Shown here one piece after another: positions 15,941 to 24,975 of a stretch of DNA of 64,000 nucleotides. The notes under the pieces were generated by a model. That model had not been told where the DNA came from, did no database searches, and worked only from the letters and a program-made list of their open reading frames with translations. The position numbers and the translations under genes are program-made. Origin of the DNA: Microbacteriaceae bacterium (lineage in GTDB: Bacteria; Actinomycetota; Actinomycetes; Actinomycetales; Microbacteriaceae); contig JAHBTA010000003.1 of assembly GCA_019638805.1 (NCBI GenBank), forward strand, positions 1 through 64,000, given 5' to 3'. Numbering within the stretch: the first letter of the stretch is position 1; each line of letters begins with the position of its first letter.

Positions 15941-18900
15941 CAGCGCGTGATCCGCTTTCCCTCGGCGATCGCGGCCTGCAGTGCGGCGCGGAGCGCATCA
16001 ACGTACTCGTCGACATCGGCCGCCGACGCGAGGACGAGCTTGGCGCTCGAGACCGGGATCGACGTGAGTGCGACGACCGGCTTCGCCTGCGGTGTCGGCG
16101 CAGGACCATCACCATGCGTCGCGCCGCCCTCCTCGCCCGAGTGCGCGGGCGCCGTGGCCGGCCGAGCGGCGGCGAGGTCGGCTACGAGCGACGGGAAGGT
16201 CGAGACGGCAAAGTCCGATGCGATGACCTTGAGCTTCGGGATGCTCGTCTCGGACCACGCCTGCTGGATGGCGCGGTCAACGCGCTCGAGCGCCCGCGCC
16301 TGTGCCGCCTCCGGTGCTTCGCTGTATTCCGCCGTCTGCTGGAGCTGGATGCGACGCTGCTCAATCGAGTCCGCCGCCTTCACCTGCTCGTCCTTGACGA
16401 TCGCATCGATCTGCTCGCGCAATGCATCGGCCTCGTTCTGGAGGTCGACGATGCGGCTGCCGCGAAAGACCGCGAGGTCGTCGAGGAGGGCCTGGACCGG
16501 CGCCGATGCGCCCTTGGGGAGGTAGCCGAGATTGTCGTTCGCGTCCCGGAGGAACTTGCGGACGCCGTCGTAGAGGCCCTTGCGGTTGTCCATGAGGAAG
16601 GCGCGAATCGGGTCGAGCACCGACTCCTTCGCCTCGAGCAGTCCGTCGGCCTTGTCGAACTCGGTGAGGTACCACTCGTCGGTCTTGCCGACCACACCCT
16701 GCAGCAGCGTGATCGCCGGGTCGAGCTGGGCGATGAACGGATAGTCGTAGGCATTGCGCGCCTCCTGGAGCCGCGCAAGCTGATCCCTCAGCTTGTCCGC
16801 ACCGAAGCGGGCGAGCTCGAGCGCATCCTTCGGAAGCAGACCTTCATCGAAGAAGTCGGTGACGAACTTGCGGAATGCGGTGACCTTCTTGTCGTCGAAG
16901 GTCTTCTGGACGCCCACCTTGAGGTTCGTGAGCTGCTGGGTGTTCTTCAGCAGCGGCGGGACCTCGGTGCGCTTCAGCACGTTGCCGTTGTGCTCGATGG
17001 TGATGCGGGAGGCGCCGAAGAGATAGGCGACGACGACGAGCGTGGACGTCTGGTCCCAGCCGTACGGCTTGCCGGTGAACTTGTCGATGAGCGCCTTCAC
17101 GGTGACCTGCTGGCCGATGTTCACCTGCTGCTGGATGCCGACGTTGTAGACCTCGTTGGCGGCTTCGGTCAGCGTGGTGTCGACGCTCACCAGCCCGTCG
17201 GCCTGCGCCTGCACGAACTTCTGGATGTCCGCTTCGGTGTAGACCTTGCCGCCGAGCAGCGAGAGCTGCGGGTACGCCTTCGTCACGAGCACACCGAGTC
17301 CGTCGAAGACGCGAGTGTCGGCCGCCTCGCTGCTCGACTCGATGTCGACCGTGTAGACGATGAGCATCGACCTCCCGATCGCGCGGCGGAGACGCTCGAG
17401 CAGCTCCTTCTTCCGCTCGAGGTTCTGCTGCGCCTTCGCGCCGAGGATGCGCTGCTGGACCGCGGTCAGCGAGCCGTTCTGCTTCTGCTTGACGTACTTC
17501 TCCGTCTTCAGCAGGAGCCGCAGATCTCCGAAAAGGCCGGCGTCAGCGTCGAGCACGACGCGGAGCTCGTCGAGGCCGGTGCTGTGCGCGCGGATCGTCT
17601 GGAGGTCATGCGGGTATCCCGGCGTGAAGAAGTGGACAGTGAGCGCGTGCTGCGGCCCGTAGCCGACGTCGTCGATCTTGTAGCCGAAGCCGTAGTCGAG
17701 GAAGTCGCCCTTCGGCGTCTTGTACCGGTACTTCGGGGTCTTGATCACGTCCTGCTGGAGCATCTCGAAGAGCCGCTTGCCGACCTCGGAGACGTCGAGG
17801 TCGACGGCCTTGATCTCGTTCTCGATCTCCTGCTCTTCGTTGGTCAGGTACTCGTACAGGTCCCCGTTACGCTGGATGTACGTCTGCGATTCGAGCAGGG
17901 CGAGTGCGTCCTCGACCTGCTTGGTGAGCTCCTGGGGGTTGAGCCCGAAGCGGTCATAGACGAGGACCGCGAGGTTCCGCGCGGTGGCCCGGAAGCCATC
18001 GACGTACTTCACTAGGAACAGCGCCTTGAGCACTCGGACGGCGAGCGTCGTTAGGTCCGATCCCTGATCGGGGAGGTTCTTCTCGGCGACGTCGATGGAG
18101 CGCTTCGTCGACGCCTGCACGGTGTCGCGGATGCCGGCGAAGAGGTTGTCGAACGCGGCGATCTGACCGACCTCCGCGCCATCGAGTTCCTTGGCGACCT
18201 GCTGGACGACGCCGAGCATCGACCGCTCACCGACCGATGCGTGCCGGCCGGTGAAGGCGTTGTGCTCGGACAAGCCGACGAGGGCCGCGCTGAAGAGCGG
18301 GAACTGATAGTTCACGAACGGGTAGGTCGAGATGAAGCGCGCCTCGTCGGGGTAGTTCGGGTAGGTGCGCCCGCCGACGAAGTCGAAGAGGGTCTTGAAG
18401 TTGCCGGACTCTTTCGCGTGGATCGCCTTCAGCTCAGCGGTGCCGGCGGCGTTCTTCTCCAGGAGACGCTTGCGGATGACCTCCTCGACATCGGCGCTGG
18501 AGAGGCTGACGCGAGTCTTGAAGCGGCCCTGGATCTTCGAGAAGTCGTGCGCGGCGGCCTTCGTCGGGTCGCCGATGATCCGGTCGATCGCCTCCTGGCT
18601 CGTGACGAATACCCAGGCGCGACCCTTGGCCTTCGTGTTGAGCGACTCAACGATCGTCTGGAGGTTGAGCATGAGCTTGGTGTCGTCGCCGATGTACTGC
18701 CCGACCTCATCGACGAAGAAGTTGAGACGAGTGCCCGGGGCCTGCTTGTCGACCCAGGCGACGACCTCGCTGGCGAACTCGTCGATGTCGACGCGATAGG
18801 AGTCGCGGTACTTCTCGAGAATGTTCTCGGGCGCACCGTTCGCCGCCCCGGTGATCTCCGCGTATGCCGCCGCGACGTTCGGCTCCTCGAGCACGTCGAG

Positions 18901-19485
18901 TTCGCGGCCCTCGCTCCACGGCATGCCGGCGATGCGCTGGTAGGTCTGCTTGAACTCGGCGAGGACGCCCTTGGTGTCAAGGTCCCGCTCGAAGCGGGCG
19001 ACATGCGGCTGCATGCCGTAGTAGCCGCGGCTGTTGTTGAAGACCTTGATGAAGACCTTGAGAATCGCGTCGGTCTTGTCACCGCCCTGGGCGTCGGCGA
19101 CTTGGTCGATGTTAAAGAGCAGACTGCGGGCGGGGATGCCTTCGGCTTTCTTCAGCGAAGCCTTGAGGAAGCCGTCGCCGGTCTTGGACTTGAAGCTCTC
19201 GGAGACCTGGGCGCAGGGGAAGTCCTGACCGTCGACGTCGCCGAGCAGGTGCGCCAGCATCTTGAGCAGGTGCGACTTACCGGAGCCGAAGAAGCCCGAG
19301 ATCCAGACGCCGTTCGCGTTCGTGTAGTTCGTGTACTCCTCGAGGAGGTTGGAGAGAGCCTTCTCCGCCTCGTTCGTGAGGACGTACTCCTCGACCTCCG
19401 TGCCGAGGTGGGTGGTGTCGTCGGCCTTGATCACCCCATCGATAGGACGTGTGACGTCCTTCTCGAAGATGTCATGGAGCTTCAC
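15940..19485 (-). CDS. brxC: BREX protein BrxC (large P-loop ATPase)
   Basis: 1181 aa, full length for BrxC (DUF499-like). It starts MKLHDIFEKDVTRPIDGVIK, the standard opening of this family. Walker A is GFFGSGKS at residues 64-71. Long helical regions follow, with a Pro/Ala-rich stretch near the C-terminus. It is an essential BREX component thought to act as an ATP-dependent motor or scaffold. It lies 2 nt after brxB, and its stop overlaps the pglX start. No sign of damage. Confidence 0.95.
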   Translation of the reverse strand: MKLHDIFEKDVTRPIDGVIKADDTTHLGTEVEEYVLTNEAEKALSNLLEEYTNYTNANGVWISGFFGSGKSHLLKMLAHLLGDVDGQDFPCAQVSESFKSKTGDGFLKASLKKAEGIPARSLLFNIDQVADAQGGDKTDAILKVFIKVFNNSRGYYGMQPHVARFERDLDTKGVLAEFKQTYQRIAGMPWSEGRELDVLEEPNVAAAYAEITGAANGAPENILEKYRDSYRVDIDEFASEVVAWVDKQAPGTRLNFFVDEVGQYIGDDTKLMLNLQTIVESLNTKAKGRAWVFVTSQEAIDRIIGDPTKAAAHDFSKIQGRFKTRVSLSSADVEEVIRKRLLEKNAAGTAELKAIHAKESGNFKTLFDFVGGRTYPNYPDEARFISTYPFVNYQFPLFSAALVGLSEHNAFTGRHASVGERSMLGVVQQVAKELDGAEVGQIAAFDNLFAGIRDTVQASTKRSIDVAEKNLPDQGSDLTTLAVRVLKALFLVKYVDGFRATARNLAVLVYDRFGLNPQELTKQVEDALALLESQTYIQRNGDLYEYLTNEEQEIENEIKAVDLDVSEVGKRLFEMLQQDVIKTPKYRYKTPKGDFLDYGFGYKIDDVGYGPQHALTVHFFTPGYPHDLQTIRAHSTGLDELRVVLDADAGLFGDLRLLLKTEKYVKQKQNGSLTAVQQRILGAKAQQNLERKKELLERLRRAIGRSMLIVYTVDIESSSEAADTRVFDGLGVLVTKAYPQLSLLGGKVYTEADIQKFVQAQADGLVSVDTTLTEAANEVYNVGIQQQVNIGQQVTVKALIDKFTGKPYGWDQTSTLVVVAYLFGASRITIEHNGNVLKRTEVPPLLKNTQQLTNLKVGVQKTFDDKKVTAFRKFVTDFFDEGLLPKDALELARFGADKLRDQLARLQEARNAYDYPFIAQLDPAITLLQGVVGKTDEWYLTEFDKADGLLEAKESVLDPIRAFLMDNRKGLYDGVRKFLRDANDNLGYLPKGASAPVQALLDDLAVFRGSRIVDLQNEADALREQIDAIVKDEQVKAADSIEQRRIQLQQTAEYSEAPEAAQARALERVDRAIQQAWSETSIPKLKVIASDFAVSTFPSLVADLAAARPATAPAHSGEEGGATHGDGPAPTPQAKPVVALTSIPVSSAKLVLASAADVDEYVDALRAALQAAIAEGKRITR

Positions 19486-19487
19486 GG

Positions 19488-20096
19488 TCAGGCCTCCCGA
19501 TCCCGGATGTCGAATGCCCGGTAGTAGTTGTCGTCCGGGAGCTTGTTGAAGAGTTTGAGCGAGTAGCCGGAACTTCCCGACTGCTTGTACTCGCCGGGGA
19601 AGAACATAAGCATCGGCTTGTTCGTCACGACTGACTGCAGGTTGTTCAGCACGTTGTGCGAGCGGATATACGGAAACACCTCGCCGATGCCGGTGAGAAA
19701 GATGATGTCGTAGGGGGCCGCGTCGAGGCGTTGCTTGATCGCCGGGATCAGCTTCGAGCCGGGATCGAGCATGTTCTGAAGCGGCTTCAGGAAGGCATCC
19801 TTCCCCTGCTCCACCTCCAGCTTGAGGAGGCGGTCCCAGACGCCCCGCTCATGGAGCATGTCGACAGTGAGGTCATAGAGGTTGATCTCCAGGACCGTCA
19901 CGCCGTGGTCGTTCTTGAGCTTGTTCTTGATCCGCTTCTTCGCCGCAGCGACCGCAAGGGAGTCCTCCGGGTCATAGGGGTAGATGAAGAACGGGACCTC
20001 GTTGCCGAGCCCTTCCATCTCGAGAAAGCGGCGGCTGCCGAGTACGGAAAGGAGGTGCTGCTCCTGCTCCTGCACCTGCACCTGCTGGATCGTCAT
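19488..20096 (-). CDS. brxB: BREX protein BrxB (DUF1788)
   Basis: 202 aa. Typical DUF1788 features: RFLEMEGLGNEVPFFIYPYD, VLEINLYDLTVDMLHERG, IIFLTGIGEVFPYIRSHNVL and MLMFFPGEY. A small core BREX protein of unclear biochemical role. The start at 20096 overlaps the brxA stop by 4 nt. Confidence 0.94.
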   Translation of the reverse strand: MTIQQVQVQEQEQHLLSVLGSRRFLEMEGLGNEVPFFIYPYDPEDSLAVAAAKKRIKNKLKNDHGVTVLEINLYDLTVDMLHERGVWDRLLKLEVEQGKDAFLKPLQNMLDPGSKLIPAIKQRLDAAPYDIIFLTGIGEVFPYIRSHNVLNNLQSVVTNKPMLMFFPGEYKQSGSSGYSLKLFNKLPDDNYYRAFDIRDREA

Positions 20097-20701
20097 GCGG
20101 CCTCCCTGGTGGCGAAGAGGCGGACATCGGTGGGGTCGCGCTTCGCGAGCTCGTCGCGGACTCGCACCGACAGGACAGTCGGGATGATGAGCCCCTCGGC
20201 TGTTACGAAGTTGGCCTCCCGCATCATCAGGAAGAGGGTCGTCCTCAGCTTCCGCAGGGTCGACTCCTCCAGGTCCGCGAGCTCGGGGTGCCACAGCGTC
20301 TTGCCTCGAACGAATGCCTCGAAATGCTCAGTAGTGAGGTCAGGCGCCATGAGCAGGAATCGCTCACGGAGCACCTCCTCAGCGAACTCGGCGATCAGCT
20401 CATAGCGGCGGCATGCGGCCACCCACATGAGCTGGGCGCGCTCGTCCGCGGTCGCGTCGGTAAGCAGGGTCAACTCGGCGTCGGTCAGCTCTTCGAGTCG
20501 CTGCACCAGCTCCCTGCCGAGTCGCTTGGCACTCGACGCAGTCCGCGCCTGGAGCAGGTTGTCGGCATCGAGCTCGGCGCGGACCTCGGTCCAGTCATCG
20601 AGCTCGAGATACAGCCGGGCGGCGACCGGGGCACCCTGCAGGTAGAGGCCGCCCACGCCGAAGGACAGCTTGTAGCGCTCCGAGGCGTCTGTCGTCGCCA
20701 T
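20093..20701 (-). CDS. brxA: BREX protein BrxA (DUF1819)
   Basis: 202 aa from the ATG at 20701, which has a GAGAGGGGG site. Earlier in-frame starts would read through that site. The domain is DUF1819/NusB-like: LSFGVGGLYLQGAPVAARLY at the start, then a helical bundle ending in VLSVRVRDELAKRDPTD. BrxA is a small DNA-binding protein, the usual first gene of type 1 BREX operons. The region 20702-21101 upstream should hold the operon promoter. Confidence 0.93.
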   Translation of the reverse strand: MATTDASERYKLSFGVGGLYLQGAPVAARLYLELDDWTEVRAELDADNLLQARTASSAKRLGRELVQRLEELTDAELTLLTDATADERAQLMWVAACRRYELIAEFAEEVLRERFLLMAPDLTTEHFEAFVRGKTLWHPELADLEESTLRKLRTTLFLMMREANFVTAEGLIIPTVLSVRVRDELAKRDPTDVRLFATREAA

Positions 20702-21101
20702 CGCTACCCCCTCTCGTCGCATATGCGGTCTGCTCTCGGGAAAGTCGTCCAGTGTACGGTCGGCCACCGACATTGGTGACGCACCCGCCGCTGGTACCGG
20801 TGATCGGCCCCCCGGGGCGCTGGACGCGACCACAGATTCGAGGACTCGCCAGAGATCCCGGCCCATCCAGCCTACTGAGAGCGGAGGCCCAGGCTGGGCG
20901 CGTGTCGCCGGCGGTAGTCCTCGCAGTCAGCATCACGGCACCCATGACGCTGTCGCCGCCCAGGCGTACACTCGGGATCAGTAGGCGGAATCCCACTTGC
21001 CGTTCGAGCCGGCCACCACCACCGGGTGGATACCTTCAGGACCGACCCGCCGAAACCGACTGGTCATCGGATCTCTCGAATCATTCGTCGAAAGGTCCGC
21101 C
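20702..21101. other. Intergenic region upstream of the BREX operon
   Basis: About 400 bp between brxA and a plus-strand gene. No convincing gene. On the minus strand a TACACT box (20751-20756 reversed) is preceded by the dyad CGGTGGCCGACCG, a possible brxA promoter/operator; no clear -35 element is visible. Confidence 0.3.
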
Positions 21102-21431
21102 ATGTTCTCCTTCGCCATGCGAGCGGCGTCGGGCTACGCCGTCATCTCCCGCTGGTACCCGTCCAACCTCGCGATCGAGTGCCTTCGCGCCCGAAGCGGC
21201 CTGAAGTGGGGCGCGCCGATCGGAGCAGCGCTTGCCATCGCGTACTTCGCGCTCGCGACCTGGCTCTCCTGGCTCGTAGCCGACCAAGCCGCTCCCGGGT
21301 GGGTCGGCGTCTTCGCGTGCGTCGCTCTCGTGAGCGCCGTGAAGTTCGCCACCTTTGCGCCGCTGTCGCTCATCCTGCTGGCACGAGCGAAGCTCGTCGA
21401 GCGGAGATACCAGCGCCAGACCACCGCGTGA
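21102..21431 (+). CDS. Small membrane protein
   Basis: 109 aa with two or three hydrophobic helices (PIGAALAIAYFALATWLSWL, VGVFACVALVSAVKFATFAP). It starts MFSFAMRAASGYAVISRWYP. Similar short membrane proteins are common on actinobacterial plasmids and conjugative elements, where they carry no firm function. The start at 21102 is chosen because residues upstream look non-coding. Confidence 0.6.
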   Translation: MFSFAMRAASGYAVISRWYPSNLAIECLRARSGLKWGAPIGAALAIAYFALATWLSWLVADQAAPGWVGVFACVALVSAVKFATFAPLSLILLARAKLVERRYQRQTTA

Positions 21432-21669
21432 CACGCCGTCGCCGCAAGCTGTGGCCCCGGTTCTTGTGCACACGTTTGTCCACGAGTTCTCCACCGAAAT
21501 CACAACGGTGTAGTTCGTAGGGGTGGTACATCGCCGCGGAATGGGCCGTTTTCAGGCCTAGAAGGCCGTCTGGCGCGCGAAATCCCCAGGCTTGTCCACA
21601 GATGTCGAATCGGGGTCCTACGGCCGTGTCGGAGCCTCGATGTACGATGTGGGGTACCGACAAAAACGA

Positions 21670-21716
21670 GCCCCGATCGCCTGGCGAGCGGTGCTCGTCA
21701 TATGGCAGATCGGGGC
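21670..21716. other. Inverted repeat in intergenic region
   Basis: GCCCCGATC (21670-21678) pairs with GATCGGGGC (21708-21716) around a 29-nt interior. It lies in the 21432-21844 gap, which has no gene. It may be an operator or an RNA hairpin upstream of the two-gene operon. Confidence 0.5.
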
Positions 21717-21747
21717 CCGGTTGACTTTGGTCGGTCACCCAAACCCT

Positions 21748-21765
21748 AACGGCCCTCCGGCCGTT
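21748..21765. other. Short perfect hairpin upstream of two-gene operon
   Basis: AACGGCC-CTCC-GGCCGTT, a 7-bp stem with a 4-nt loop, 80 nt before the start at 21845. No T-run follows, so termination is uncertain. Confidence 0.45.
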
Positions 21766-21844
21766 CCGCGAGTTGGACATTCCGTCCCTCGCGGTGTATC
21801 TGCCTCCTCTTTCCCCCAACCCCCGAAGCCTTGAGGAGGCACCA

Positions 21845-22126
21845 ATGGGTATCCAGATCAAGTTCGACGAGAAGACCCTGATGCGGGCCATCGAGAAGGA
21901 CGTGAACGCGCACGTCGAGCAGATCGCGCGTGACCGCAACCGCGACTTCGACCGCCTGCTGGCGCAGTACGCCGGGCGATCGATCGACGAAATCAAGGCC
22001 GCCATCCGCACGATGGTCCGCCGCTGGGACGGCAGCAAGATCAGCGAGTCCGAGATCGCCGACTGGGCGCAGCTCACGCACGACGGCACGCGGATCGTGC
22101 TCAAGCCGGAGAAGGTGAAGCTCTGA
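21845..22126 (+). CDS. Small unrecognised protein, first of a two-gene operon
   Basis: 93 aa, charged, helical, with a good GAGGAGG site. It begins MGIQIKFDEKTLMRAIEKDV and ends IVLKPEKVKL. No known family. The stop overlaps the start of the next gene (TGATG), implying a fixed stoichiometric pair. It sits between BREX and a GmrSD-type gene, so a defence-related role is possible. Confidence 0.65.
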   Translation: MGIQIKFDEKTLMRAIEKDVNAHVEQIARDRNRDFDRLLAQYAGRSIDEIKAAIRTMVRRWDGSKISESEIADWAQLTHDGTRIVLKPEKVKL

Positions 22127-22992
22127 TGGCGCGGTTCAACGCCTCCCAGTTCCGGAGCCAGATGAACCGCATCCAGTCGCAGCTTCGCCAGGCGGAGAGC
22201 AAGGCGAAGCAGGCGGCCCGTGACTACAACCGCGCGGTGGACAACTACAACCGCGAGGCTCGCGCGCACAACGCCCGCGTCCGAGCGAACCGTGCTCGGC
22301 TGCAGCAAGCGCTCCGGCAGCTCCAGTCGCAACCGACCGTGACAACTCGATTCGTCACTCACCGGACCTCCGTGCAGTCGGTTCAGCAGTCGTTCATCCG
22401 CCTTGAGACGGCTGCCGACACCGGCACCTGGGCAGACAACCGCGACCTGCTCGACCTTGCCGAGGGCGAGGCTGCGGCGAGCGCCGAAACTCTCAACGCC
22501 CTGCTCACAGAGCGAGCCGACGAGATCGCGGAGGATGAGGCGCGACTCCGGGACACGACCATCACGAACGAACTGCTGGATCTCGGCGGCGACCTCGACT
22601 CCCGCTGGAGAGGAGCACTCTTCGCGCTGAGCCCGAGGAACCCCGACGCCGCGCGCCACTTCTGCACCAGCACCCGTGAGCTCCTGACCGACCTTGTCGA
22701 TCACTGCGCAACCGACGCAGAGGTCCTCGTCGCAAACCCGAGCGCGCCGAGGACCGACCAGGGCAGTGTCAGCCGCCGAGCGCGGATCATGCACCGACTT
22801 GCCTTGCGCGGCGATGCCTCGATCGAGCTGGCCGAGTTCGTCGAAGTCGACGTCGACGAAGTGATCACGCTCATGAAGGAGGCGAGCGACGGCACCCACG
22901 GGCCGGTCGGCCGCCTGGACACCTTCGAGCTGAAAGTCTTCAAGGCCCGCGCCGAGGGCGTCATCAAGTTCCTGCACCGCGTCCTGCGCTGA
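22126..22992 (+). CDS. Unrecognised coiled-coil protein, possible nuclease partner
   Basis: 288 aa. Residues 1-70 form an Arg/Ala/Asn-rich coiled coil (SQLRQAESKAKQAARDYNRA). Residues from about 160 form a compact helical domain (LDSRWRGALFALSPRNPDAA, then FCTSTRELLTDLVDHCA, and RLDTFELKVFKARAEGVIKF). That domain recalls the nuclease-like domains predicted to accompany prokaryotic PIWI proteins (pP_pnuc), but this is an impression only. Translation is coupled to the preceding 93-aa gene. No catalytic motif can be named with confidence. Confidence 0.55.
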   Translation: MARFNASQFRSQMNRIQSQLRQAESKAKQAARDYNRAVDNYNREARAHNARVRANRARLQQALRQLQSQPTVTTRFVTHRTSVQSVQQSFIRLETAADTGTWADNRDLLDLAEGEAAASAETLNALLTERADEIAEDEARLRDTTITNELLDLGGDLDSRWRGALFALSPRNPDAARHFCTSTRELLTDLVDHCATDAEVLVANPSAPRTDQGSVSRRARIMHRLALRGDASIELAEFVEVDVDEVITLMKEASDGTHGPVGRLDTFELKVFKARAEGVIKFLHRVLR

Positions 22993-23025
22993 AGGGCCTG
23001 GGGGTGCTGGCCCGCCTATCGCGGA

Positions 23026-24891
23026 TCAGTCCGCGCTCTCCGCCTCTGCGAGGGCGTCCTCGATGCTCTCGGTCGTGGTCTGCGGCTCGCTCACGGGTAC
23101 AGGAGCTCCGGTCGCCTGCGTCTTCAGCTTGTTCTTAATGCGCTCGACCAACAAGGCGCGCCGGGCGTCGAAGAAGGCGAGGAAGTCATCTGCGGTGTGC
23201 GGGAGTGGCGTCGGCAGTGAGTTCGCCTTGACGAAACCGGCGCGCTCGTCGTCACCGGGGTATCGCGACATGACCCAGGTGTCCGGTTCGGTGTCGGACT
23301 TGCCTATGTTGACCATGCCGGGGAGCAGTTCGAGGTTCGGCAATAGGTCGCGCTTGCCGACCAGCTCCTCGATGAGCAAGTCGTCAAACTTGCGGACGCC
23401 GTCATCCGACTTCACCGCCTTCAGCACCTTCGGGTCGAGCTGCGCCTGCGGGAAGACGTGGTCGACGTGATACTGCTGCTGGGTGTCGACGTGGTCGAAC
23501 AAGGTCGCGAGCACGGCCCAGGTGCGCCCGCCACCGTAAGAGAGGCCGAGCACGTCGTCGATGAGCTCGTCAGTGACCGCGAGGGACTTGCCGCGCGCGG
23601 CCATCGCGTACTCGATCGCCGCGAGGGGGAAGCCGGCGGCGCCGTCTCGCTTGATGACGTCGCGGATGTCACGCAGGAGCGTGTCGAGGCCCGATCCCCA
23701 CACCCCGCGGACGATCAGCGAGCGGAGCACCCATGAGCGCAGCGCGAACCGGTCCTTGCGGTCCTCGGCCTTGTCGGAGTGGCGGTACGCCTCGGTCAGC
23801 TTGCGGAAGTGGACGTAGTAGGCGACGGGAATCAGCACACTGTCCGCGGTGAGCAGTCCGCCGGAGAGCCCGAAGTCGCTGAGGAGCCCCGCTGCGAGCT
23901 TCAGCGATCCGCTGATCGCGTCCCAGTTCTGCTCGAGCAGCGCCATGTTGCCGGCGCCGAAGTTCTTGACCTTGAAGCCGACGTCGCCGATGTCGGAGAG
24001 CACGAGTCCCGACTTGAGCACTGTGTCCTGGGAGAAGTCGAACCCGTTGCCGAGCGCGTTCAGCGCGTCCACCAGCCCGTGCACCTCTGCGCGAGCGTCC
24101 TTGGTCTTCCACTGCGCTGTCGCGATCGACATGAGCAGGTCGGAGTACGAGAGCACGGTGCCACCGGAGTTCACACGGACGAAGATGTCGAGGACCCGCT
24201 CGATGTCCTGGTCGTCCTCCTCATAGAAGTGGAGGCTGGCGTTCTTGTGCACCGCCTCCCACAAGCGACCGAGCATCTCGACCGCGCGAGCGTCATTGCC
24301 GACGCCATACTTCGCGGGGAGCTGCATGATCTGGAACTGCTCGGCCGCATCGAAGATCTCCGCCACCGGGAACCAGACCTTCGTTGCGTCGCCCGCCGCA
24401 TCGCGCAACTGGTCGTTGGTCAGGAAGCGCAGATCGTACTTGAGCCCGGCGTCGTTGTCCGGGGCCTCATCGAGGAGGTTCAGATACAGCTTCCGAACCG
24501 GGTAGGACGACGCCTTGTTGGACCAGGCGTTCTTCGTCTTGTAGGCGTAGGTGCCGCGGAGGCCGATGTTCAGCGAGGTGAGTCGCTGCTGTCCGTCGAG
24601 CACGGCGACCCGCGCCTGGTCGGTCGGGATGTCGATGACCGGATTGTGCTTCGCGTTGTAGCCGCTGTAGTCCTTCATGAAGCCGTAGAACTTGAACTTC
24701 ACGAGGTTCTCCGGCTCGACCTTCCATGAAAGGAAGCTGCCGACCGGGTACCCGCGCATGATCGAGTCGAAGACCTTGACGACCTGCGACGCCTTCCACA
24801 CGAACTCGCGCTGGATGGCAGGCAGCACGAGCTCGTTCTTCTGCACCAGCTTCAGGGTGGAGGCGATCGTCATCGGCTCTTTGTGGCCCAT
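23026..24891 (-). CDS. GmrSD-like type IV restriction protein (DUF262 + DUF1524)
   Basis: 621 aa in one chain. The N-terminal DUF262/GmrS-like domain has IQREFVW (26-32) and the signature DGQQR (99-103) that drives NTP hydrolysis. The C-terminal DUF1524/GmrD-like HNH nuclease has YHVDHVFPQAQLD (about 473-485). Fused GmrSD proteins cut phage DNA carrying modified cytosines, and a BREX-linked member (BrxU) is known, so this is a plausible accessory defence gene. It stands alone on the minus strand next to the BREX island. The ATG at 24891 is the first start; ATG 24873 is an alternative. Confidence 0.85.
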   Translation of the reverse strand: MGHKEPMTIASTLKLVQKNELVLPAIQREFVWKASQVVKVFDSIMRGYPVGSFLSWKVEPENLVKFKFYGFMKDYSGYNAKHNPVIDIPTDQARVAVLDGQQRLTSLNIGLRGTYAYKTKNAWSNKASSYPVRKLYLNLLDEAPDNDAGLKYDLRFLTNDQLRDAAGDATKVWFPVAEIFDAAEQFQIMQLPAKYGVGNDARAVEMLGRLWEAVHKNASLHFYEEDDQDIERVLDIFVRVNSGGTVLSYSDLLMSIATAQWKTKDARAEVHGLVDALNALGNGFDFSQDTVLKSGLVLSDIGDVGFKVKNFGAGNMALLEQNWDAISGSLKLAAGLLSDFGLSGGLLTADSVLIPVAYYVHFRKLTEAYRHSDKAEDRKDRFALRSWVLRSLIVRGVWGSGLDTLLRDIRDVIKRDGAAGFPLAAIEYAMAARGKSLAVTDELIDDVLGLSYGGGRTWAVLATLFDHVDTQQQYHVDHVFPQAQLDPKVLKAVKSDDGVRKFDDLLIEELVGKRDLLPNLELLPGMVNIGKSDTEPDTWVMSRYPGDDERAGFVKANSLPTPLPHTADDFLAFFDARRALLVERIKNKLKTQATGAPVPVSEPQTTTESIEDALAEAESAD

Positions 24892-24975
24892 GCCGATCCA
24901 CGCTAGCGGCTACCACCGACGCGCTCACGCGAAGGAGGGCGCCGACCCCCTGGTCGACACCCTCCGCTCGATGAG

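Noticed and set aside
15928..18015. 695-codon plus-strand frame opposite brxC
   Set aside because: Shadow of brxC with skewed composition and no recognisable motif.
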